From Jannaschia faecimaris (GTDB lineage Bacteria; Pseudomonadota; Alphaproteobacteria; Rhodobacterales; Rhodobacteraceae), in contig NZ_FNPX01000004.1 in assembly GCF_900107415.1 (NCBI RefSeq), positions 124,001 through 188,000 on the forward strand: a DNA stretch of 64,000 nt, written 5' to 3'. Positions 1-7,275 of this stretch are shown here, in pieces. The notes under the pieces are model-generated. The model was not told the DNA's origin. It made no database searches and was given only the letters and a program-made list of their open reading frames with translations. The position numbers were made by a program, and so were the translations under genes. Positions within the stretch are counted from its first letter, which is position 1. The number at the start of each line of letters is the position of its first letter.

Positions 1-214
1 ACTCCGCCCGGTTGCGCATGGGACGGGCGCTGTGGCAATCACCGGCACGGCCCCGCCGGCCGCCATGATCGGTGTGCCCGCCCTGATCAAGACGTACCTG
101 CGCGCGGGGGCTTGGGTCGGGGCCGGGGCCTTCGTGGACCGAGATTTTAACACGGTGGACGTTTGCATGGTGCTGGACATGACCCGCGTGAAACTTCCGG
201 CGCGGACGCGATGA
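1..214 (+). CDS. olsB: L-ornithine N-alpha-acyltransferase OlsB, C-terminal fragment
   Basis: This is the last 70 codons of a gene that begins before the window; the reading frame is open from base 2. The visible residues include the tail block IGVPALIKTYLRAGAWVG followed by VDRDFNTVDV, which resembles the C-terminus of OlsB/GNAT-type ornithine acyltransferases. OlsB transfers a 3-hydroxyacyl chain from ACP to ornithine, giving lyso-ornithine lipid. The stop TGA overlaps the ATG of the next gene (ATGA), a gene for an acyl-sn-glycerol-phosphate acyltransferase family protein that fits OlsA. That pairing supports the call, which would be weak from the fragment alone. Confidence 0.75.
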   Translation, partial: LRPVAHGTGAVAITGTAPPAAMIGVPALIKTYLRAGAWVGAGAFVDRDFNTVDVCMVLDMTRVKLPARTR

Positions 215-1047
215 TCTGGGATGACGCGCCGCCGCCGCCTGCCCCGCGGGTGAGTTTTCTTGGATGGGGCCGGGTCGTCTTACGCGGCACTGCGCTTTTC
301 GTCGTGGTCTTCGGCTGCTTGCTTTTGTTGCTGGCGGTGCGGCTGGTAGAGCGGCCGCTTCATGGCATGAGCCGGCCCTGGACCCCTTGGGTCACGCAGG
401 GGGTCTGTATCACCGGGCTGCGCATTCTGGGCCTGCGCCGTGACGTTCGTGGGGCGGTCATGAAGGGGACAGGTGCGGTGGTGGCGAATCACGCGTCCTG
501 GCTGGATATCTTCGTTCTCAACGCCTCCAAGCGGATCTATTTCGTGGCCAAATCCGAAGTGGCAGGCTGGCCGGGCATCGGTTGGCTGGCGCGGGCAACG
601 GGCACGGTGTTCATTCGCCGCGACCCGCGCGAGGCCAAGGCGCAGCAGAAGGTCTTCGAGGAGCGGTTGGGCGCGGGGCATCGATTGCTGTTCTTCCCTG
701 AAGGGACCAGCACTGACGGCCAACGGATCATCCCGTTCAAGACAACGCTCTTTGCCGCATTCCGCTCCGGGGGATTGCCGGGCGACATGCAGGTGCAGCC
801 GGTTACACTGGCCTATCATGCGCCCGAAGGAACGCCGGCGACCTTCTATGGCTGGTGGGGGGATCAGAGCTTTGCGGCGCACATGCTGACAATGCTGGCC
901 GCGCCGCGTCACGGATGGGTGGACGTGATCTATCATTCGCCGCTGGTGGTGTCGGATTTCGCGGATCGCAAGGAACTGGCACGTGCGGCGGAAACGGCGG
1001 TGCGCGCCGGGTTCGAGCAGGCGCGGTTGGAGCGGGCCGGCGTGTAG
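211..1047 (+). CDS. olsA: 1-acyl-glycerol-3-phosphate acyltransferase family, probable OlsA
   Basis: A 278-residue PlsC-type membrane acyltransferase. An N-terminal hydrophobic segment (about residues 17-40) precedes the catalytic block NHASWLD (the NHx4D motif) and the substrate motif FPEGTSTDG. The ATG at 211 overlaps the stop of the upstream OlsB-like gene; the earlier in-frame ATG at 163 lies inside that gene and is less likely. Coupled to olsB, the protein most likely O-acylates lyso-ornithine lipid to ornithine lipid in the inner membrane. A general role in phosphatidic acid synthesis cannot be excluded from sequence. Confidence 0.85.
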   Translation: MIWDDAPPPPAPRVSFLGWGRVVLRGTALFVVVFGCLLLLLAVRLVERPLHGMSRPWTPWVTQGVCITGLRILGLRRDVRGAVMKGTGAVVANHASWLDIFVLNASKRIYFVAKSEVAGWPGIGWLARATGTVFIRRDPREAKAQQKVFEERLGAGHRLLFFPEGTSTDGQRIIPFKTTLFAAFRSGGLPGDMQVQPVTLAYHAPEGTPATFYGWWGDQSFAAHMLTMLAAPRHGWVDVIYHSPLVVSDFADRKELARAAETAVRAGFEQARLERAGV

Positions 1048-1079
1048 CCATCCGACGCATTTGACAAATGATAACGGCG

Positions 1080-1691
1080 TCAGGCGCGGAAAGGGGCTGT
1101 CAGATCCCTGAGGGCCTTAACAGGATCTTCCGTTGACCAGATTTCCTCACCCAACGCGATGAAGTCCGTCGCGTCTTTCAGGGTTTCTATCGTCGCGAGG
1201 TCCAGCGCGCCTTCGGCCACCACGGGCAATTCGATCATCTGGGACCACCACTGGAAAAGTTCGGGTTCGGCGCGCCCCGCCGTGCCGAGCGGTGCGGGAC
1301 CCGCCGGGCCGAAGGCGACGTAATCGGCACCGGCCTCGCCCGCGGCCATTCCGTCGTGACGGGACGTGCCGCAGAAAGCCCCGATAATCGGGTCCGGACC
1401 CCAGTCGGTGCGCAATTTGCGCAAGGGGCGGGGGTCGGTCAGATGCACGCCGTCCAGGCCCAGCTTTTCCACGAGGGCGGAATGATCCGTGATAATCAAG
1501 GGCACCTCGTAGCGGTGCGCCACCTCGCGGCACAGATCGACGCCGCGGGTAATGCGGTCTTCGTCCTTGGTCGCGAGGTCCAGACGCAGACAGGCGATGT
1601 CATTTGAATCCAGAACCGAGGACAGCCTCCCCTCGAACCCGGCATCGATTTCGGGGGGCGTGATGAGGTAGAGTTGCGGCATATCGGTCAT
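1080..1691 (-). CDS. thiamine phosphate synthase-like protein (ThiE family)
   Basis: A 203-residue TIM-barrel protein of the ThiE/TenI family. Recognisable blocks are LDGVHLTD (diphosphate/pyrimidine site region), GADYVAFGP and the closing LGEEIW segment. ThiE joins the hydroxymethylpyrimidine diphosphate and thiazole phosphate to form thiamine phosphate in the cytoplasm. The start at 1691 is preceded by AAGGGG about 8 nt upstream; an in-frame ATG nine codons earlier lacks a site. It is divergent from the methyltransferase at 1770, so a shared promoter lies in the 78-bp gap. No other thiamine gene is nearby and the sequence is rather divergent, so it may be a ThiE paralogue. Confidence 0.7.
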   Translation of the reverse strand: MTDMPQLYLITPPEIDAGFEGRLSSVLDSNDIACLRLDLATKDEDRITRGVDLCREVAHRYEVPLIITDHSALVEKLGLDGVHLTDPRPLRKLRTDWGPDPIIGAFCGTSRHDGMAAGEAGADYVAFGPAGPAPLGTAGRAEPELFQWWSQMIELPVVAEGALDLATIETLKDATDFIALGEEIWSTEDPVKALRDLTAPFRA

Positions 1692-1769
1692 CGGAGCGTC
1701 CCCTTGGTTTGTCCCCAATTATCGGGGCCGCGATTGCGCCGCAAGGCGCGGCGCGCTAGGGCGCTCGTC

Positions 1770-2531
1770 ATGACTGACGACACGTCCAATTCCGCCACCG
1801 ATCCCCGCCCCGCCTTTGTCTTGGTGCGCCCTCAGATGGGCGAGAACATTGGGGCCGCGGCCCGGTCGATGCTCAACTTCGAGTTGGAGCACATGCGGGT
1901 GACCGCGCCGCGTGACGGCTGGCCCAATGAACGGGCGGTCGCGCTGGCCTCGGGTGCCGGGCGCATCCTGGACCATGCGCGTATCTGCGACACCACTCAG
2001 GAGGCCGTTGCGGATTGCACCTTTGTCTTTGCCACGACCGCGCGGGATCGGGACCTGACCAAACCTGTGTACACGCCCGAGGCCGCGATGATTGACGCAC
2101 GCAAGCGTGGCGCGTCGGGTCAGAAGGTTGCCGTACTGTTCGGACCCGAGCGCACGGGGCTGGAAAATGACGACATCGCGCTGGCCAATGCCATCGTCTC
2201 GGTGCCGACAAACCCGGCCTTTGCATCGCTGAACCTAGCGCAATGCGTATTGCTGATGGGGTACGAATGGCGACGCACGGCCGCCATGCCCGTGCCCATG
2301 GAGATGGAGATGGCCGACACCCAATGGGCCAGCCACGCCGAGATGGAGGCCCTGATCGCGCATTACGAGGAGCGACTGGAGGAGGCGCGCTTCTTCTGGC
2401 CCGAGGGCAAGGCCGCGGCGATGAAGGTTACCTTGCGCAATCTGTGGTCGCGGATGCCGCTGACGCGTGCCGACGTTCAGGTCTTCCACGGGATGATGCG
2501 ACAGATGGTACGCTGGAAGGAGCGGGGCTGA
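1770..2531 (+). CDS. SpoU/TrmJ-family RNA 2'-O-methyltransferase
   Basis: A 253-residue SPOUT methyltransferase. The knot motifs are visible: an N-terminal FVLVRPQMGENIGAAARSM block, then LFGPERTGLENDDI (motif 2) and FASLNLAQCVLLMGYEWRR (motif 3). Family members such as TrmJ methylate the 2'-hydroxyl of tRNA position 32 using SAM. The C-terminal extension of about 90 residues fits the TrmJ layout. The start is at 1770, directly before MTDDTSN; an upstream in-frame extension overlaps the divergent ThiE-like gene and is not protein-like. The exact RNA target is inferred, not shown. Confidence 0.85.
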   Translation: MTDDTSNSATDPRPAFVLVRPQMGENIGAAARSMLNFELEHMRVTAPRDGWPNERAVALASGAGRILDHARICDTTQEAVADCTFVFATTARDRDLTKPVYTPEAAMIDARKRGASGQKVAVLFGPERTGLENDDIALANAIVSVPTNPAFASLNLAQCVLLMGYEWRRTAAMPVPMEMEMADTQWASHAEMEALIAHYEERLEEARFFWPEGKAAAMKVTLRNLWSRMPLTRADVQVFHGMMRQMVRWKERG

Positions 2532-2564
2532 GGCATTATCCCGGTCCTGAACAAGGAGGCAGAC

Positions 2565-3695
2565 ATGGCCAAACGCGCGATTTTCGAAGACGTCACCACG
2601 ACTGATCGCGCCGCCACGACCGGCGGTCTGATCGACGGCAAGCGGCGCGGATCGCGCGGTGCCGTCAAGCGCTGGCTGGTGCTGTTGTTCGTGCTGATCC
2701 TGGCGATTATCCCGGTGGGGGGCATGACCCGTCTGACCGACTCGGGCCTTTCGATCACCGAATGGAATCTTGTGACAGGGACCGTTCCGCCGATGTCGGA
2801 AGCCGCATGGGAGTCGGAGTTCGACAAGTATCGCCAGATCCCCGAGTACCAGTTGCAGAACCGCGGCATGGAGATGTCCGAGTTCAAGTTCATCTATTGG
2901 TGGGAATGGGGTCACCGCCAACTGGGCCGCGTGATCGGGGCGGTCTGGATCCTGGGGTTCCTGGGTCTTTTGGCGATGCGGAAGATCCCGCCAGGCTGGA
3001 CGGGGCGGCTGGTGGTCGTGGGTGCGGGCATCGGCGCGCAGGGTGCGGTCGGCTGGTGGATGGTGTCCAGCGGTCTGTCTGGCACTATGCTGGACGTCGC
3101 GTCCTATCGGTTGGCAACGCATTTGGGCGGTGCATTTGCGCTTCTGTCGCTGATTGCGTGGTTCATCCTGTCGCTGTCACGCTCCTCATCGGAGCTGATA
3201 TCGGCCCGGCGCTTGTCCGAGACGCGCCTGATGAAGGTCGCGACGGTGTTGATCGTTTTGACCTTCGCCCAGATCCTGATGGGCGCGCTGGTCGCGGGTA
3301 TCGACGCGGGGCGCAATTACATCGACTGGCCGCTGATGGCCGGTGGCATCACCCCGCCGGGCATGTGGGAGTTGGAGCCGGCATGGCGCAACCTGTTTGA
3401 AAACGACGGCACGGTGCAGTTCTTCCATCGCCTGTTGGGATATATCCTGTTTGCCGTGATCATCATGGCCTGGTGGGTCGGGCGGCGTTCGGCCAACCGC
3501 AAGACGGCCGTGGTGTTTGTCGGCATTCTGGCGATGGCCACGGTGCAGATGCTGCTGGGAGTCGTCACCGTGATGCATTCCAGCCCTTGGTATCTTGCCA
3601 TTTTGCACCAGTTCGGAGCGATAATTCTTATCGGTCTGACCGTGCGCGCGCGTCACCGGTCGAAATATCCTCTGCCTCAATTCGTAAGGACCTGA
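2565..3695 (+). CDS. ctaA: heme A synthase
   Basis: A 376-residue polytopic membrane protein of the Cox15/CtaA type. It converts heme O to heme A for aa3-type cytochrome oxidase. The first half carries GGMTRLTDSGLSITEWN and WWEWGHRQLGR, and the second half carries FFHRLLGY and AILHQFGA, giving the paired heme-ligand histidines. About eight hydrophobic segments are present. A strong ribosome site (AAGGAGG) stands 6 nt before the ATG. It starts 33 bp after the methyltransferase and ends one base before the M32 peptidase, so these genes probably form one transcript. Confidence 0.95.
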   Translation: MAKRAIFEDVTTTDRAATTGGLIDGKRRGSRGAVKRWLVLLFVLILAIIPVGGMTRLTDSGLSITEWNLVTGTVPPMSEAAWESEFDKYRQIPEYQLQNRGMEMSEFKFIYWWEWGHRQLGRVIGAVWILGFLGLLAMRKIPPGWTGRLVVVGAGIGAQGAVGWWMVSSGLSGTMLDVASYRLATHLGGAFALLSLIAWFILSLSRSSSELISARRLSETRLMKVATVLIVLTFAQILMGALVAGIDAGRNYIDWPLMAGGITPPGMWELEPAWRNLFENDGTVQFFHRLLGYILFAVIIMAWWVGRRSANRKTAVVFVGILAMATVQMLLGVVTVMHSSPWYLAILHQFGAIILIGLTVRARHRSKYPLPQFVRT

Positions 3696-3696
3696 C

Positions 3697-5169
3697 ATGC
3701 CCGCATACGACGACCTCATGGCTTTTCAGCGCACGACCGAGGCCCTGTCGCAGGTTGCCGGGCGCACGGGGTGGGACCAGGAGACAATGATGCCAAAAGG
3801 GGCATCCCCACAACGGGCCGAGGAGATGGCCGCGCTGGAAGAGGTGCTGCACGCGCGGCGGACCGACCCTCGGATCGGCGACTGGCTGAATGAGGCGCAT
3901 GCACCCGACGCGGCGGGCGATGCCAACATGCGCGACATCCGCCGCAGCTATGAGCGCAACCTGAAGGTGCCGGCGAAGCTGGCGTCGGAACTTGCGCGGG
4001 TTACGTCGCTGGCGCAGGGCCAATGGGTTGCCGCGCGCGGGGCCGAGAACGCAAAGGCCTTCGTGCCGGTGCTGGCCGAGGTTGTCCGCCTGCGGCAGGA
4101 GGAGGGCGCGGCCTTGGCGCAGGGCACCGAGCGCGACGCCTATGACGCGCTGATGCAGGACTACGAGCCGGGCGGGAATGCAGCGGACATGGCCGCAATG
4201 TTCGACAGGATGCGCCCCCGCCTGCGTACGATCCGGGACCGCGCGCTGGCGGGGAAACCGGCCCCGAAGCTGACGGGAAATTTCCCACGCGCGCAGCAAC
4301 TGGCCCTGTCCGAGGAGGTCGCGGCGGCCTTTGGCTATGATATGACGCGTGGGCGGATGGACCTTGCGGCGCATCCCTTCTCCTCGGGCTCGGGGCTCGA
4401 CGTTCGCATTACGACGCGCGTGGATGAGGCAGATCCGTTTAACTGCCTGTTCTCGACCGTACACGAGGTGGGCCATGCCGCCTATGAGCAGGGCGTCGAT
4501 CCGGGGCACTTGATGACGCCGATCGGACGGGGCGTGTCGATGGGCGTGCACGAAAGCCAGTCGCGCAGCTATGAAAACCAGATGGCCCGGTCGGAGGCCT
4601 ATTGCGGTTGGCTCTATGGTCGGATGCGGGATGTCTTTGGCGATATCGGCGTTGCGTCGGAACGGCAGTTCTACCGCGCGGTGAACAGTGTCGGCTCGGG
4701 GCACATCCGGACCGAGGCGGACGAAGTGAACTATAACCTTCATATCATGCTGCGTTTCGATCTGGAGCGCGCGGCGATCTTGGGTGATCTGGCGGTTGAG
4801 GACCTTGAGACGGCGTGGAACGACCGGTTTCTGGCCGACTTCGGGTTTGCCGTGGACAAGCCCTCGAACGGGTTCATGCAAGACGTACATTGGTCTGTCG
4901 GGTTGATGGGATATTTCCCGACCTACTCGTTGGGCAATCTGTTCGCGGGCTGCCTGATGGCCGCCGCGCGTCGCGACGAGCCGGGTATCGACGAAGCGCT
5001 TTCCAAGGGTGACCCGTCGCCCGCTACGGGATGGATGCGCAAGAATCTGCAAGTATTCGGTGCTTTGCGCGATCCGTCGGAGACTATCCGGCACGCAACC
5101 GGAGATGATCCGTCCGCAGAGCCGCTGCTGTCCTATCTAGAGGCGAAGTTCGGGGATCTGTATCCCTGA
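3697..5169 (+). CDS. carboxypeptidase, M32 (Taq) family
   Basis: A 490-residue zinc metallocarboxypeptidase. The family signature HEVGHAAYEQG (HExxH) lies at about residue 262 and is followed some 30 residues later by HESQSRSYENQ, which supplies the third metal ligand and catalytic surroundings. Length and overall layout match full-length M32 enzymes, which remove C-terminal residues from peptides in the cytoplasm. The start ATG is one base after the ctaA stop, suggesting co-transcription. Nothing in the sequence indicates truncation. Confidence 0.93.
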   Translation: MPAYDDLMAFQRTTEALSQVAGRTGWDQETMMPKGASPQRAEEMAALEEVLHARRTDPRIGDWLNEAHAPDAAGDANMRDIRRSYERNLKVPAKLASELARVTSLAQGQWVAARGAENAKAFVPVLAEVVRLRQEEGAALAQGTERDAYDALMQDYEPGGNAADMAAMFDRMRPRLRTIRDRALAGKPAPKLTGNFPRAQQLALSEEVAAAFGYDMTRGRMDLAAHPFSSGSGLDVRITTRVDEADPFNCLFSTVHEVGHAAYEQGVDPGHLMTPIGRGVSMGVHESQSRSYENQMARSEAYCGWLYGRMRDVFGDIGVASERQFYRAVNSVGSGHIRTEADEVNYNLHIMLRFDLERAAILGDLAVEDLETAWNDRFLADFGFAVDKPSNGFMQDVHWSVGLMGYFPTYSLGNLFAGCLMAAARRDEPGIDEALSKGDPSPATGWMRKNLQVFGALRDPSETIRHATGDDPSAEPLLSYLEAKFGDLYP

Positions 5170-5242
5170 CGCAGGGCGATTTGCCGAACGTCGCGGTGCG
5201 GCATAGGCTGCTTTCACAGCATACTCGGAGGAGCGTCCCGCC

Positions 5243-5539
5243 ATGGCAGCAGCATTCGTGATCGGTCAGATGCAGATCCACAGCCGAGACTGGATGGATC
5301 AGTATTTCGCCCGGATTCCCGATGTGGTGGAGCATCACAAGGGCGTATTCATCGTTCGCGGCGGTGCGCCGGAGCTGATGGAGGGCGAGGCCACGCTGCC
5401 TGATGCGGCTTTCGTGATCCGGTTCCCGGACCGAGACCTCGCGCGGGAGTTCTGGGCATCGGACGCGTTTCAGGAACTTGCGGTCCTCCGGCGCTCCGGA
5501 TCCACTCTCAACGCGATCCTGGTGGACGCGCTGGAGTGA
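5243..5539 (+). CDS. DUF1330 family protein
   Basis: A 98-residue protein of the DUF1330 dimeric alpha-beta barrel type. The pattern is MAAAFVIGQMQIHSRDWMDQ, a central VVEHHKGVFIVRGG block and VIRFPDRDLAREFW near the end. Function is unknown for the family; related folds include small monooxygenases and decarboxylase-like enzymes. GGAGG lies shortly before the ATG. It is convergent with soeC (stop 24 bp away), so there is no operon link with the sulfite dehydrogenase. It might be the last gene of the ctaA-M32 transcript. Confidence 0.8.
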   Translation: MAAAFVIGQMQIHSRDWMDQYFARIPDVVEHHKGVFIVRGGAPELMEGEATLPDAAFVIRFPDRDLAREFWASDAFQELAVLRRSGSTLNAILVDALE

Positions 5540-5562
5540 CACCGGTTGACCAACAAGCTCCC

Positions 5563-6450
5563 TCAGGCGGACTGCTTGTCCGTATGCGCTCCGTAGTAGA
5601 GGCCCACGACATGCTCGGCCTCGGCGAAGAACAGCCAGCGCTGTGCGAATAGCCCGGCCAGGTGCGACACCACCGCCAGCAACACCGGGATATGGTGTGC
5701 GCCGAAGATGACGACCAGGCCCACCGGCACGGCCGTCATGAGGACAAGCGCGATAACGCGCAGCTTCACCGCGTGCTTGCGCGCGACTTGATAAACCATT
5801 TCGTGCGTCAAATAATTCTCGCCCGTGTGCGGCTTTTCCCAAAGCGAAACCTTGCCATTGAGCTGCGTGGCTGTGCCGATCGTGGACCCGGCTTCAGCGA
5901 AGCGGCTGTCGCCCTTCCACCAATGGAACCCGACGACGACGGCGAGTACGATCAGCAGGACGATTGCAAGGTTCGGGTTGTTCGACAACAGCGCCCCACC
6001 GGCCAACGCGGCCACGACGAAGAAGGCCGGCGTTGCCGGTTGGCTCCAGCGTGGGATGGTTTTCAACTGTGCGTAGATCATGCCTGTCGCGAATACCGTG
6101 CAAAGTGAAAGCGCAGCCCCAAGCCAGCCGATTGTGGAAATCGTGGTGCCGAAGAAGACCTGAAAGAAGGCATGGATCCCCATCAGCAGGAGGGCCGAAA
6201 CGGCGAACCAGCCTTCGCGCGACAGCCAGGACGTGCGCCACTGGCTGTAGGATTTCCAAGCGTTCTTCTTGTTGCCCAAATGGAAGACCGAGGCCATCAG
6301 GCCGCCCACGGCAAGCAGGTACGCGATGACGTAGAAGCCGAACGCTATGCCGCCGCTGACCGACGGCATGCCGAGACCCAAGAAGAACAACAGCCCGAAG
6401 CCTGCGCCCGATAGGGTGGAGAAGATGATTACGGAGGGTGCGGGTTGCAT
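5563..6450 (-). CDS. soeC: sulfite dehydrogenase (quinone) membrane anchor SoeC (DmsC family)
   Basis: A 295-residue membrane protein with about eight hydrophobic helices, of the DmsC anchor family. It would anchor the SoeAB catalytic pair to the cytoplasmic membrane and pass electrons to quinone. Its ATG overlaps the soeB stop (TGATG), so translation is coupled. The generic homology is to DMSO-reductase anchors. The assignment to sulfite oxidation comes from the downstream position in a locus with pta and xsc, which release sulfite, and from the known SoeABC arrangement beside pta-xsc in Ruegeria. Confidence 0.87.
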   Translation of the reverse strand: MQPAPSVIIFSTLSGAGFGLLFFLGLGMPSVSGGIAFGFYVIAYLLAVGGLMASVFHLGNKKNAWKSYSQWRTSWLSREGWFAVSALLLMGIHAFFQVFFGTTISTIGWLGAALSLCTVFATGMIYAQLKTIPRWSQPATPAFFVVAALAGGALLSNNPNLAIVLLIVLAVVVGFHWWKGDSRFAEAGSTIGTATQLNGKVSLWEKPHTGENYLTHEMVYQVARKHAVKLRVIALVLMTAVPVGLVVIFGAHHIPVLLAVVSHLAGLFAQRWLFFAEAEHVVGLYYGAHTDKQSA

Positions 6451-7208
6451 CAGAGTTTCTCCAGCGCGCGATCGAGCCAGCCGAGAAAGCCCTGCGGCTC
6501 CTCGGCAACGGGGGCGAGGAAGGGGGCTAGGATGTCTTCTTCGCCGTGCATCGCGGGTTGAATCGTGTCGCGGGGGCGGGGTGGCAGATACTGGTTCACG
6601 GGTTTGGTACCCTGTTCCGGCATCAGATCGACGCCGCCGCGTTCGGCCACCAGCTTACTGACGTCACTGGTGGGGTCACCCAGATCACCGAAGTGGCGGG
6701 CCCCGGCGGGACAGGTGCGCACGCAGGCGGGCTGGCGGTCTTCCTCGGCCAGGTTCTCATTGTAGATGCGATCAACGCAGAGCGTGCATTTCTTCATCAC
6801 ACCCGCCTGCTGATCCAGCTCCCGCGCGCCGTAGGGGCAGGCCCAGGCGCAAAGGCCACAACCCATGCAGGCGTCTTCGTTGACCAGCACGATGCCGTCC
6901 TCGACGCGTTTGTAGCTGGCCCCGGTGGGGCAGACGGTGACGCAGGGCGCGTCCTCGCAGTGCAGGCAGGACTTAGGGAAATGCGTCGTCTGGGCAAAGC
7001 CGCTTTCCGGCTGCGACTGGAAGCTGTGGATGCGGTTGAGGAACGTGCCCGAAGGCTCGCCGTAGGGGTCCTGATCCGACAGCGGCGCGCCGTAGTTCTG
7101 GGTGTTCCAACCTTTACAGGCGGTGACGCAGGCATGGCAGCCGACGCAGGTGTCCAGATCGATGACGAGGCCGAGTTTACGCTCGGTCGATTGTGGAAGT
7201 GCGGTCAT
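6450..7208 (-). CDS. soeB: sulfite dehydrogenase iron-sulfur subunit SoeB
   Basis: A 252-residue DmsB-like ferredoxin subunit with four cysteine sets for [4Fe-4S] clusters: CVGCHACVTAC near the N-terminus, CLHCEDAPCVTVCPTGA, CMGCGLCAWACPYGA, and CTLCVDRI with CVRTCPAGA. It carries electrons from the molybdenum subunit to the membrane anchor. The N-terminus has no signal peptide, consistent with a cytoplasmic SoeAB, unlike periplasmic Sor-type sulfite dehydrogenases. It lies 67 bp after soeA and overlaps soeC. Confidence 0.9.
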   Translation of the reverse strand: MTALPQSTERKLGLVIDLDTCVGCHACVTACKGWNTQNYGAPLSDQDPYGEPSGTFLNRIHSFQSQPESGFAQTTHFPKSCLHCEDAPCVTVCPTGASYKRVEDGIVLVNEDACMGCGLCAWACPYGARELDQQAGVMKKCTLCVDRIYNENLAEEDRQPACVRTCPAGARHFGDLGDPTSDVSKLVAERGGVDLMPEQGTKPVNQYLPPRPRDTIQPAMHGEEDILAPFLAPVAEEPQGFLGWLDRALEKL

Positions 7209-7275
7209 TGGATGCGGCCCTCTGGGTTGAGAGGTCGGATGCCTCCGGCGGGGATATTTTTCGAAAGAGGAAGGA

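Noticed and set aside
1674-1769. N-terminal extension of the SpoU/TrmJ methyltransferase
   Set aside because: It overlaps the divergent ThiE-like gene and the shared promoter gap; the start at 1770 begins the conserved protein.
3628-5094. A 488-codon frame antisense to the M32 peptidase
   Set aside because: It is a shadow of the peptidase codons; the forward frame has HExxH and full family length.
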